Positions 22,630 through 30,616 of a stretch of 64,000 nt of DNA are shown piece after piece. This stretch comes from Actinomycetospora chibensis (GTDB lineage: Bacteria > Actinomycetota > Actinomycetes > Mycobacteriales > Pseudonocardiaceae): NCBI RefSeq assembly GCF_028737215.1, contig NZ_JAQZAM010000008.1, forward strand, positions 186,001 through 250,000. Direction: 5' to 3'. A program made the position numbers and the translations under genes. The notes under the pieces are model-generated. The model was not told the origin of the DNA. It worked only from the letters and a program-made list of their open reading frames with translations, and made no database searches. Position 1 is the first letter of the stretch, and every line of letters starts with the position of its first letter.

Positions 22630-24225
22630 ATGACCACCGCCGCCACGAAGCCCGTCGTCCTGATGGCCGAGCAGCTCGCGCCGTCGACGCTGGAGGTGTT
22701 CGGCGACGAGGTCGAGATCCGCACCGTCGACGGCACCGACCGCCCGGCTCTGCTCGAGGCCGTGGCGACCGCCGACGCCCTGCTCGTCCGCTCGGCCACC
22801 CAGGTCGACGCCGAGGTCTTCGACGCCGCCAAGCAGCTGAAGATCGTCGGCCGCGCCGGGGTCGGGCTCGACAACGTCGAGGTCCCGGCCGCGACGGCGC
22901 ACGGCGTCATGGTCGTCAACGCGCCGACCTCGAACATCGTCTCCGCCGCCGAGCACGCGCTCGCGCTGCTGCTGGCCACCGCCCGGCGCATCCCCGAGGC
23001 CGACGCGAGCCTGCGGGCCGGCAAGTGGGAGCGCAGCAAGCTCTCCGGCGTCGAGATCCAGGGCAAGACCGTCGGCGTCATCGGCCTCGGCAAGATCGGG
23101 CAGCTGTTCGCCAGCCGGATCGCGTCGTTCGGCACCCACGTCATCGCCTACGACCCGTACCTGCCGCAGAGCCGCGCCACCCAGCTCGGCATCGAGCTCG
23201 TCGAGCTCGACGAGCTCCTGGCCCGCGCGGACATGATGACGATCCACCTGCCGAAGACCCCCGAGACGCAGGGCCTCATCGGCAAGGAGGCGCTGGCCAA
23301 GACCAAGCCGGGCGTCATCATCATCAACGCCGCCCGCGGTGGGCTCGTCGACGAGGAGGCGCTGGCCGAGGCCGTGCGCTCCGGGCACGTCGCCGGCGCG
23401 GGCGTCGACGTCTACGTCACCGAGCCGACCACCTCGAGCCCGCTCTTCGAGCTTCCCCGGGTCACGGTGACCCCGCACCTCGGCGCCTCGACCGCGGAGG
23501 CCCAGGACCGCGCCGGCACGGACGTCGCGCACTCGGTGCTCGCCGGGCTGCGCGGCGACTTCGTGCCCGACGCCGTGAACGTCTCCGGCGGCGCCGTGGG
23601 CGAGGAGGTCCGGCCGTGGCTGGGCATCACCCAGAAGCTGGGCGTGCTGCTCTCCGACCTGGTGGGCGCCCCGCGTGAGCTGCAGGTCCTGGTGCGCGGC
23701 GAGCTCGCCCACGAGGACGTCTCCGTGCTCTCGCTCGCCGCCCTGCGCGGCGTGTTCGGTGAGGTCGTCGACGAGCCGGTCACCTTCGTCAACGCCCCGG
23801 CCCTCGCCGAGGAGCGCGGCGTCAGCGTCGCCGTCGAGACCGAGAGCGAGAGCCCCAACCACCGCAGCATGGTCACCCTGCGCGCAGTGCGCGAGGACGG
23901 CGACGCGATCTCGGTGTCGGGCACCCTGACCGGCGAGGACGAGGTCGAGAAGCTCGTCGAGATCAACGGCCGCAGCTTCGACCTGCGCGCCGAGGGCGAC
24001 GTCCTGCTCTTCGAGTACTCGGACCGTCCCGGCGCCATGGGCGTCGTCGGCACGATGCTCGGCGAGTCCGACGTCAACATCGAGGCCGCGCAGCTGTCGC
24101 AGACGCGGGACAAGTCGTCGTCGATCATGCTGCTGCGCGTCGACCAGCCCGTCGCGACGGAGGTCCTCGAGCCCATCGGAGCGACCCTCGGCGCGCGGAC
24201 GACGCGGCTGATCAGCTTCGGGTGA
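22630..24225 (+). CDS. serA: D-3-phosphoglycerate dehydrogenase
   Basis: The first step of serine synthesis, oxidising 3-phosphoglycerate with NAD+. This is the long actinobacterial form (531 residues): a catalytic/NAD domain with VIGLGKIGQLFA and the Arg, Glu, His catalytic residues (INAARGG, TEP, TPHLGAS), then the intervening ASB domain (about 330-450) and a C-terminal ACT domain (LLFEYSDRPGAMGVVGTML, about 458 onward). The last two usually bind serine for feedback. ATG 22630 is preferred over the upstream open frame. Location between ilvC and leuB matches M. tuberculosis serA1. Confidence 0.96.
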   Translation: MTTAATKPVVLMAEQLAPSTLEVFGDEVEIRTVDGTDRPALLEAVATADALLVRSATQVDAEVFDAAKQLKIVGRAGVGLDNVEVPAATAHGVMVVNAPTSNIVSAAEHALALLLATARRIPEADASLRAGKWERSKLSGVEIQGKTVGVIGLGKIGQLFASRIASFGTHVIAYDPYLPQSRATQLGIELVELDELLARADMMTIHLPKTPETQGLIGKEALAKTKPGVIIINAARGGLVDEEALAEAVRSGHVAGAGVDVYVTEPTTSSPLFELPRVTVTPHLGASTAEAQDRAGTDVAHSVLAGLRGDFVPDAVNVSGGAVGEEVRPWLGITQKLGVLLSDLVGAPRELQVLVRGELAHEDVSVLSLAALRGVFGEVVDEPVTFVNAPALAEERGVSVAVETESESPNHRSMVTLRAVREDGDAISVSGTLTGEDEVEKLVEINGRSFDLRAEGDVLLFEYSDRPGAMGVVGTMLGESDVNIEAAQLSQTRDKSSSIMLLRVDQPVATEVLEPIGATLGARTTRLISFG

Positions 24226-24234
24226 CCGTTTCGT

Positions 24235-24270
24235 CCGGCGGGGTGAGGGCCGTGGCCCAAACCCCGCCGG
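24235..24270 (+). terminator. Terminator hairpin after serA
   Basis: CCGGCGGGGT (24235-24244) pairs perfectly with ACCCCGCCGG (24261-24270). Inside it GGGCC pairs with GGCCC. It begins 10 bases after the serA stop. Confidence 0.75.
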
Positions 24271-24343
24271 GCGCAGCAACCCGGTCGCACGACGAACTCC
24301 AACGATCTGGCGATCCGGCTGCGTGATCGGCCGACACGCCTAG

Positions 24344-24349
24344 TAGTCT
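24344..24349 (+). promoter_or_regulatory. Candidate leuB -10 box
   Basis: TAGTCT lies about 60 bases before the leuB ATG, after the serA terminator. No convincing -35 was identified. Confidence 0.3.
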
Positions 24350-24408
24350 CCGCGAGTCAGCCCCGGTCACCCTGTCGCGGGGCGACCCGCTCGTGGAGGT
24401 TGTTGCGG

Positions 24409-25455
24409 ATGCGACTCGCGGTGGTGCCCGGCGACGGCATCGGTCCCGAGGTCGTCGGCGAAGCGCTCAAGGTGCTCGACGAGGTCGCCCCGTCGGTGGA
24501 GACCACGCAGTACGACCTCGGTGCGGCCCGCTGGCACTCGACGGGCGAGCTGCTGCCCGAGTCGGTGCTCTCCGAGCTGCGCGAGCACGACGCGATCCTG
24601 CTCGGCGCGGTCGGCGACCCGTCGGTGCCCAGCGGCATCCTCGAGCGCGGGCTGCTCCTGCGCCTGCGCTTCGAGCTCGACCACCACGTCAACCTGCGCC
24701 CCGCGCGGCTGTACCCGGGGGTGCGCGGGCCGCTCTCGGCGGCCCAGGAGATCGACCTCGTCGTCGTTCGCGAGGGCACCGAGGGTCCGTACGCGGGCAC
24801 CGGCGGCCTGCTGCGCAAGGACACCCCGCAGGAGATCGCCACCGAGGTCAGCATCAACACCGCGTTCGGTGTCGAGCGCGTCGTGCGCGACGCCTTCACC
24901 CGGGCCTCGCTGCGGCCGCGCCGCAAGCTGACGCTGGTGCACAAGACCAACGTGCTCACCCACGCCGGCTCGCTGTGGTCGCGCGTGGTCGAGGAGGTCT
25001 CGCTCGAGCACCCGGACGTCGCCGTCGACTACCAGCACGTGGACGCGACGACGATCCACATGGTCACCGACCCGGGCCGCTACGACGTGATCGTCACCGA
25101 CAACCTCTTCGGCGACATCCTCACCGACCTCGCGGCGGCGGTCACCGGCGGTATCGGCATCGCGGCGTCGGGCAACCTCGACGTCTCGCGCGCCAACCCG
25201 AGCATGTTCGAGCCGGTCCACGGGTCCGCGCCCGACATCTCCGGCAAGGGCATCGCCGACCCCACGGCTGCGATCCTCTCCGTGGCCCTGCTGCTCGACC
25301 ACCTCGGCGAGCCCGAGCTGGCCCGCCGGGTCGAGGCCGCGGTGGCGTTCGACCTCGCCACCCGCGACCACACCAACCCGGGCGGCACCCACGCGGTCGG
25401 CGACCGCCTGGCCGCCCTGGTCTCCTCCGCCGCGGGCACCCGCACCCCGGCGTAG
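24409..25455 (+). CDS. leuB: 3-isopropylmalate dehydrogenase
   Basis: Oxidatively decarboxylates 3-isopropylmalate in leucine synthesis. The 348 residues include the N-terminal [11 protein letters not shown], the substrate-binding arginines around [19 protein letters not shown], the metal-binding [12 protein letters not shown] and [14 protein letters not shown] 24409 has GGAGG nine bases upstream; two in-frame TTGs just before it are less likely. It sits downstream of serA as in M. tuberculosis, while leuC and leuD are 18 kb away under ndgR. Confidence 0.95.
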   Translation: MRLAVVPGDGIGPEVVGEALKVLDEVAPSVETTQYDLGAARWHSTGELLPESVLSELREHDAILLGAVGDPSVPSGILERGLLLRLRFELDHHVNLRPARLYPGVRGPLSAAQEIDLVVVREGTEGPYAGTGGLLRKDTPQEIATEVSINTAFGVERVVRDAFTRASLRPRRKLTLVHKTNVLTHAGSLWSRVVEEVSLEHPDVAVDYQHVDATTIHMVTDPGRYDVIVTDNLFGDILTDLAAAVTGGIGIAASGNLDVSRANPSMFEPVHGSAPDISGKGIADPTAAILSVALLLDHLGEPELARRVEAAVAFDLATRDHTNPGGTHAVGDRLAALVSSAAGTRTPA

Positions 25456-25481
25456 GCGCCCCCGGGTATCAGCCTGGGGGC

Positions 25482-25784
25482 ATGCGCCTCGAGCACCTCG
25501 ACATCGGCGAGCGCCACCGCCTCGGCCTCCGCCTCGGCGACGAGGTCCACGACCTCGACTACCGCGGCGCAGGGAAGTACCTCAGCACCGTCCTCCACGT
25601 CGCCGTGGCCCGCGCCGCCCACGCGCACGGGCGGCGCCTCGCCTGGCTCCGGGCCGACCAGGGCGTCTGGATCGCGGCGCTGCGCGGCGGGACGACGGTC
25701 GAGGCGCTCAACGCCGAGCCGGCCGGCAGCGAGCCCTGGGAGTGGGCCGACGAGCAGCCCCCGACGGCCGCGGGCGAGCCGTGA
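25482..25784 (+). CDS. Hypothetical protein (100 aa)
   Basis: A small protein with a first half resembling a beta-rich domain (HLDIGERHRLGLRLGDEVHD) and an amphipathic middle, ending in an acidic, Trp-containing tail. No recognised family. The ATG follows GGGGG at close range, and a TATCAG -10-like box lies 10 bases upstream, so it may be leaderless. It lies 26 bases after leuB and 28 before the FAA hydrolase gene, so the three could be read together. Confidence 0.6.
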   Translation: MRLEHLDIGERHRLGLRLGDEVHDLDYRGAGKYLSTVLHVAVARAAHAHGRRLAWLRADQGVWIAALRGGTTVEALNAEPAGSEPWEWADEQPPTAAGEP

Positions 25785-25798
25785 GACGGCGGTAGGGA

Positions 25799-25804
25799 TA
25801 GGGT
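25799..25804 (+). promoter_or_regulatory. Leaderless -10 box for the FAA hydrolase gene
   Basis: TAGGGT is 8 bases before the GTG at 25813, with no ribosome-binding site between. Confidence 0.4.
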
Positions 25805-25812
25805 CCGCGCCC

Positions 25813-26604
25813 GTGCGTCTCGCCCGGATCACCCACGCGGACGGTGTCTCGTTCGCCGCTCTGCAGTCGCCCACCACCGCGGGCGGTGAGCCCGACGGCG
25901 GAGACATCTGCGCCGAGATCGCCGAGCACCCGTTCGGCGACCCGACCTTCACCGGACGGACCTGGCCGCTGGCCGACGTCCGGCTGCTCGCGCCGATCCT
26001 GCCCACCAAGGTCGTGTGCATCGGCAAGAACTACGCCGACCACGTCAGCGAGATGGGCGGCGAGGCCCCGCCCGCGCCGCTGATCTTCATGAAGCCCTCG
26101 ACCACGGTCATCGGCCCGGGCGTCGCGATCCAGATGCCGCCGGACTCGCAGCGCGTCGACTACGAGGGCGAGCTCGCGATCGTCATCGGCCTGCCGTGCC
26201 GCGACGTCCCGGAGGCCCGCGCCCGCGACGTCGTCCTCGGCTACACGGTGGCCAACGACGTCACCGCCCGGGACCTCCAGCAGGCCGACGGGCAGTGGAC
26301 GCGGGCGAAGGGCTACGACTCGTTCTGCCCCCTCGGGCCCTGGATCGAGACGACCATCGACCCCGGTGACCTCGCGATCCGCACGGAGCTCGACGGCGAG
26401 GTCCGCCAGGACTCCCGCACGCACCTGCTGCTGCACCCCGTCGAGGAGCTCATCGCCTACATCTCGCGGGTCATGACCCTGCTGCCGGGCGACGTGATCC
26501 TCACCGGCACCCCGGCGGGCGTCGGGCCGATGTCGCCGGGCCAGCAGGTCAGCGTCACCGTCGAGGGCATCGGCACGCTGACCAACCCCGTCCAGGCGAG
26601 ATAG
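25813..26604 (+). CDS. Fumarylacetoacetate hydrolase family protein (Rv2993c-like)
   Basis: A 263-residue enzyme of the FAH superfamily, which includes acylpyruvases and 2-hydroxyhepta-2,4-diene-1,7-dioate isomerases. The core has IGKNYADHVSEMGG, the metal-binding acidic residues in DYEGELAIVIG, ANDVTARDLQ and the C-terminal GDVILTGTPAGVGPM. The length and gene position (between leuB and a tRNA synthetase gene) match Rv2993c. The exact substrate is unknown. The GTG start is supported by the standard MRLARI-like N-terminus. Confidence 0.88.
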   Translation: MRLARITHADGVSFAALQSPTTAGGEPDGGDICAEIAEHPFGDPTFTGRTWPLADVRLLAPILPTKVVCIGKNYADHVSEMGGEAPPAPLIFMKPSTTVIGPGVAIQMPPDSQRVDYEGELAIVIGLPCRDVPEARARDVVLGYTVANDVTARDLQQADGQWTRAKGYDSFCPLGPWIETTIDPGDLAIRTELDGEVRQDSRTHLLLHPVEELIAYISRVMTLLPGDVILTGTPAGVGPMSPGQQVSVTVEGIGTLTNPVQAR

Positions 26605-26658
26605 GGCGCCCCGTACCCTGGACGGGATCGATTCGTCGGACCGAAGGGACGCGCGCAG

Positions 26659-28311
26659 GTGGTGGAGACGGCCGGGACACCGGAGCCGGACTGGGTGTCG
26701 ACGATGGCCGACGAGGTGATCGAGGCCGCCACGCGGCGCCATCCGCACCAGAGGATCGTCTGCGCCTCGGGCCTGAGCCCCTCGGGCCCGATCCACCTGG
26801 GCAACCTGCGCGAGGTCATGACCCCGCACCTCGTCGCCGACGAGATCCGCCGCCGCGGGTACGACTGCGAGCACCTGATCTCGTGGGACGACTACGACCG
26901 CTTCCGCCGCGTCCCCGCCGGGATCGACCACGCGTGGTCCGAGCACATCGGCAAGCCGCTGTCGGCGGTCCCGGCCCCGTTCGGCAGCCCGTTCGACTCC
27001 TGGGCCGACCACTTCAAGGCGCCCATGATCGCCGCGCTGGAGGAGCTCGGCGTCCCGTACCGCGGCATCAGCCAGACCGAGCAGTACACGTCGGGCGCCT
27101 ACCGCGACCAGGTGCTGCTCGCGATGCGCGAGCGCGCCCGGATCGACGGCATCCTCGGGCGCTTCCGCACGAAGAAGAAGCCGACCCCGGAGAACGACGA
27201 CCCCGACGACGACGTCGTCACCGGCACCGAGTACTTCCCGTTCAAGCCCTACTGCGGGGCCTGCGGGCGCGACGACACCACGGTCACCGCCTACGACGAC
27301 GAGACCACGGAGATGACCTACACGTGCGCGTGCGGGTCCTCCGAGACGGTGCTGCTGCGCGAGTTCACGCGCGGCAAGCTCGTGTGGAAGGTCGACTGGC
27401 CGATGCGCTGGGCCTACGAGGGCGTGCACTTCGAACCCTCGGGCGTCGACCACTCCTCGCCCGGCTCGTCGTTCCAGGTCGGCGGCCTCATCGTGGACGA
27501 GGTCTTCGGCGGCGAGGCCCCGATCGGCCCGATGTACGCGTTCGTCGGCATCACCGGGCAGGCGAAGATGTCGAGCTCGCGCGGGTCGGTGCCCACGCCC
27601 GGCGACGCCCTGGAGATCCTCGAGGTGCCGGTGCTGCGGTGGTTGTTCGCCCGCCGCCGGCCCAACCAGGCCATCAAGGTCGCGTTCGACCAGGAGATCC
27701 ATCGCCTCTACGACGAGTGGGACGCCCTCGGGCGGAAGGTGACCGCCGGGACGGCAGGCGGCATCGAGACCACCGGGCACCTCCGTGCGGTGACGACGGC
27801 CGAGCGCGCGCTGCCGACGACCCCGGAGCCGGTGGCCTACCGGACGCTCGCGTCGGTCGTCGACATCACTGCGGGCGACCCCGTCCAGCTCGAGCGCATC
27901 CTCGCCGGGCTGGATGCGACGCCCGACGGCGCGCGCCCGCGCCTCGACCGGGCCGCCGCGTGGGTGGCGTCCTACATGCCCGAGGACGCGCACACCCGCC
28001 TGCGCGAGGAGCCGGACGCCGCTCTGCTCGCCGAGCTCGACGAGCAGGACCGCGAGGCCGTTGCGATGCTGCGCGACCACCTCACCGACGACTGGTCGCT
28101 CGACGGCCTGACGACACTGGTCTACGGCGTGCCCAAGAAGCAGGCGGGGCTCCCGCTCGACGTCAAGCCCACCGACGAGCTCAAGGCCGCCCAGCGCCGC
28201 TTCTTCGTCACGGTCTACCGGCTGCTGGTCGGCGCCGACACCGGCCCGCGCCTGCCCACCCTGCTCCTCGCCGCCGGCCCGGAGCGGGTGCGGCACCTGC
28301 TGGGCGGCTGA
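26659..28311 (+). CDS. lysS: Class I lysyl-tRNA synthetase
   Basis: Charges tRNA(Lys). It belongs to the archaeal-type class I family, not the common bacterial class II. It has 550 residues, with the HIGH-like motif SPSGPIHLGN near residue 40, a four-cysteine zinc ribbon (CGACG and CTCACG, about 198-235), and the KMSKS-like QAKMSSSRG near 305. The C-terminal half is alpha-helical. A GAAGGGAC ribosome site supports the GTG at 26659; a second GTG follows at once. In M. tuberculosis the same slot, after the FAA hydrolase gene, holds gltX. It converges on the AIM24 gene with three bases between the stops. Confidence 0.92.
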   Translation: MVETAGTPEPDWVSTMADEVIEAATRRHPHQRIVCASGLSPSGPIHLGNLREVMTPHLVADEIRRRGYDCEHLISWDDYDRFRRVPAGIDHAWSEHIGKPLSAVPAPFGSPFDSWADHFKAPMIAALEELGVPYRGISQTEQYTSGAYRDQVLLAMRERARIDGILGRFRTKKKPTPENDDPDDDVVTGTEYFPFKPYCGACGRDDTTVTAYDDETTEMTYTCACGSSETVLLREFTRGKLVWKVDWPMRWAYEGVHFEPSGVDHSSPGSSFQVGGLIVDEVFGGEAPIGPMYAFVGITGQAKMSSSRGSVPTPGDALEILEVPVLRWLFARRRPNQAIKVAFDQEIHRLYDEWDALGRKVTAGTAGGIETTGHLRAVTTAERALPTTPEPVAYRTLASVVDITAGDPVQLERILAGLDATPDGARPRLDRAAAWVASYMPEDAHTRLREEPDAALLAELDEQDREAVAMLRDHLTDDWSLDGLTTLVYGVPKKQAGLPLDVKPTDELKAAQRRFFVTVYRLLVGADTGPRLPTLLLAAGPERVRHLLGG

Positions 28312-28314
28312 TCC

Positions 28315-29064
28315 CTACCGCAGGAAGCTCCCGAGCACACCGGCGACGCCGCTCTGGCCGGCCTGCTGGCCGCTGCCCTGGCCGGCGACACCGCTCACCG
28401 GCACCTCCTCGGAGGGCTGGACGATGACGAAGCCGCGACCGGCGAAGCCCATGGTGAAGGCCTCGCCCGTCGTGCGGCCGAGCAGCGTGCCGAGGCCGAG
28501 CTGGTCGGCGCGGTGCACCCCGACCTGCAGGCCGGCCGACCACGCGATGGCGGCCTGCGGGTCGGCGTAGGTCGGCTGGTCGACGTTGAGGACCACCGGC
28601 GACCCCTTGCACGTGATCGCGAGCCGGCCGCGTCCGCGGAACACGCAGTTGAAGAGCCCGGCCCCGGACATCGACCCGGCGCCCTGCACCATCGCGATCT
28701 CGTAGGAGAGCGACGGCTCGAACGCCAGCACGTTCTTCCCGTTGATCGTCAGCGCGTCGTCCGGGCCCTCGAGGTCGATGAGGTGCACGTCCGAGGCCGC
28801 GTCGGCCAGGAAGACGTCGCCGCGCCCGCTGATCTTCATCAGCGGCACGCCCTCCCCTGTGAACTGCTGCTTGAGGAAGTTGCCGATCCCGCCCGAGCCG
28901 AGGGCCTCGAAGTGCACCTGTCCCTGGAACGCCACCATCGAGCCCTGGCGCGCGAGGCACTCGCCGTCGAGCTCGACCTTCAGCATCTTCCCGTTCTGGA
29001 GCCGCAGGCCCGGCTGCGCGGACTCCTGCTCCTGGTTCTCCGGGGCGAACAGGTTGCTGCGCAT
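28315..29064 (-). CDS. AIM24 family protein (TIGR00266/DUF124)
   Basis: A 249-residue beta-rich protein of the AIM24/tryptophan RNA-binding attenuator-like fold. Typical features are a Gly-rich segment around FEALGSGGIGNFLKQQF, the repeated beta-strands of the trimeric fold, and FKNCVFRGRGRL-like strands (here GLFNCVFRGRGRLAITCKG). The tail is Gly/Gln-rich. GAGGAG sits just before the ATG. The function in bacteria is not established. It stands alone, convergent with lysS and divergent from the transporter. Confidence 0.85.
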   Translation of the reverse strand: MRSNLFAPENQEQESAQPGLRLQNGKMLKVELDGECLARQGSMVAFQGQVHFEALGSGGIGNFLKQQFTGEGVPLMKISGRGDVFLADAASDVHLIDLEGPDDALTINGKNVLAFEPSLSYEIAMVQGAGSMSGAGLFNCVFRGRGRLAITCKGSPVVLNVDQPTYADPQAAIAWSAGLQVGVHRADQLGLGTLLGRTTGEAFTMGFAGRGFVIVQPSEEVPVSGVAGQGSGQQAGQSGVAGVLGSFLR

Positions 29065-29317
29065 CGGGGCTCCTCGTGACCTTGCGTGACAGAGAGTGCT
29101 CGCCGGGGGAGCATCCGGCGTAATCATTCCGCCGCCGAACACGAGGAGTCAACGTCGGCGTCACCGGGGAACAGGAGGACGACGACGGTGTCCTCATCGG
29201 CGAGCCCGCGGTGTGTGCCGACGCGGCGCATCCGAGTCGGCACAGACGGTTGCCCTCACCCGTCCGGGTGCGCTTCCATCCCGTCCAACCTGGGACCCGG
29301 AGTCGAGGAGGACACCC

Positions 29318-30613
29318 GTGGCCGGCTCGCCGAGCGCACCGTCCCGCCGGAGCATCTTCGCGGCGAGCTTCATCGGCACGTCGATCGAGTGGTACGACTA
29401 CTACATCTTCGGCACCGCCGCCGCGCTGGTGTTCGGGACCCTCTTCTTCCCGCAGTTCTCCTCCGTGGCCGGCACGCTCGCCGCCTTCGGCACGTTCGCG
29501 GTCGGGTTCATCGCGCGGCCGCTGGGCGCCGCGGTGATCGGGCACTACGGGGATCGCATCGGCCGCAAGGCGATGCTCGTCCTGACCCTGCTGCTCACGG
29601 GCGGGGCGACGGCGCTCATCGGCCTGCTGCCGACGTACGCGGCGATCGGCGTCGCCGCCCCCCTGCTGCTCGTGCTCCTCCGTCTCCTGCAGGGCTTCGG
29701 TGTCGGCGGGGAGTGGGGCGGCGCGGTCCTCATCGCGACCGAGCACGCGTCGCCGCGGCGGCGCGCGGTCTACGGCAGCTTCGCGCAGTTCGGTGTGCCG
29801 ATCGGCGTCCTGACGTCCAACCTCGCCTTCCTCGCCGTGGCCGGCCTGCCCGACGAGTCGTTCGTGTCGTGGGGCTGGCGCATCCCGTTCCTGCTGTCCG
29901 TCGTGCTCGTCGTCGTCGGCTTCGTGGTGCGCAGCCGCCTGCAGGACGCGCCCGAGTTCGAGCAGGTCAAGGCGAAGCGGGAGACGAGCACGGTGCCGTT
30001 CACCGAGCTCCTGCGCCGCCACCCCCGGGTGCTGGCCCTGGCGAGCCTCGCCTCGATCGCACCGCCGGCCGTCGGCTACACCGTGATCGTCTACATGCTC
30101 AGCTACGGCACGACCGCGCTGGACTACGAGCGCACCACCCTGCTCACGCTGATCATGCTCTCGACGGTCGTGTGGGTGGCGACGATCGTCGTCGCGGCGC
30201 TGTTGTCCGACCGCTTCGGCTCCAAGCGTGTGTTCGTGATCGGTGCCCTGACGGCCGTGATCTGGCCGGTCCCGATGTTCGCGCTGGTCAACACGGGGTC
30301 GGCCGGGCTCGCGGGCCTCGCCTTCGCGGTGGCCGCGGTCGTCCAGGGCATCATGGCCGGCGCCCAGGGCGGGCTGTTCAGCGAGATCTTCCCCGTCCGC
30401 GTGCGGTACAGCGGCATCTCGATCGCCTACCAGGTCGGCGGGATGGTCGGCGGGGCCATCACCCCGCTCGTCGCCACCGCGCTGTTCGGGGCCACCGGCT
30501 CGTCGACGCCGATCGCGCTCTACGTCACGGCCCTCTCGCTGCTGAGCCTCGTCGCGGTCTTCGGGCTGCGGGAGGGGTCCGCGCGATCCGCCGAGCAGGT
30601 CCCGGTGCGGTAG
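29318..30613 (+). CDS. MHS-type major facilitator transporter
   Basis: A 12-span transporter of 431 residues in the metabolite:H+ symporter group (ShiA, ProP, KgtP relatives). The opening FIGTSIEWYDYYIFGTAA, the loop motif HYGDRIGRKAML, FGVGGEWGGA and PVRVRYSGISIAYQ are characteristic. GTG 29318 has GGAGGAC directly upstream; the longer open frame before it is arginine-rich. Substrates in the group include shikimate, 2-oxoglutarate and betaines, and none can be assigned here. M. tuberculosis Rv2994 in the same region is also an MFS protein. The 250-base gap before it shows no other gene. Confidence 0.88.
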   Translation: MAGSPSAPSRRSIFAASFIGTSIEWYDYYIFGTAAALVFGTLFFPQFSSVAGTLAAFGTFAVGFIARPLGAAVIGHYGDRIGRKAMLVLTLLLTGGATALIGLLPTYAAIGVAAPLLLVLLRLLQGFGVGGEWGGAVLIATEHASPRRRAVYGSFAQFGVPIGVLTSNLAFLAVAGLPDESFVSWGWRIPFLLSVVLVVVGFVVRSRLQDAPEFEQVKAKRETSTVPFTELLRRHPRVLALASLASIAPPAVGYTVIVYMLSYGTTALDYERTTLLTLIMLSTVVWVATIVVAALLSDRFGSKRVFVIGALTAVIWPVPMFALVNTGSAGLAGLAFAVAAVVQGIMAGAQGGLFSEIFPVRVRYSGISIAYQVGGMVGGAITPLVATALFGATGSSTPIALYVTALSLLSLVAVFGLREGSARSAEQVPVR

Positions 30614-30616
30614 AGG

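Noticed and set aside
26659-28311. Calling this gene gltX by gene order
   Set aside because: The sequence has class I lysyl-tRNA synthetase motifs and a zinc ribbon, not the GluRS pattern.
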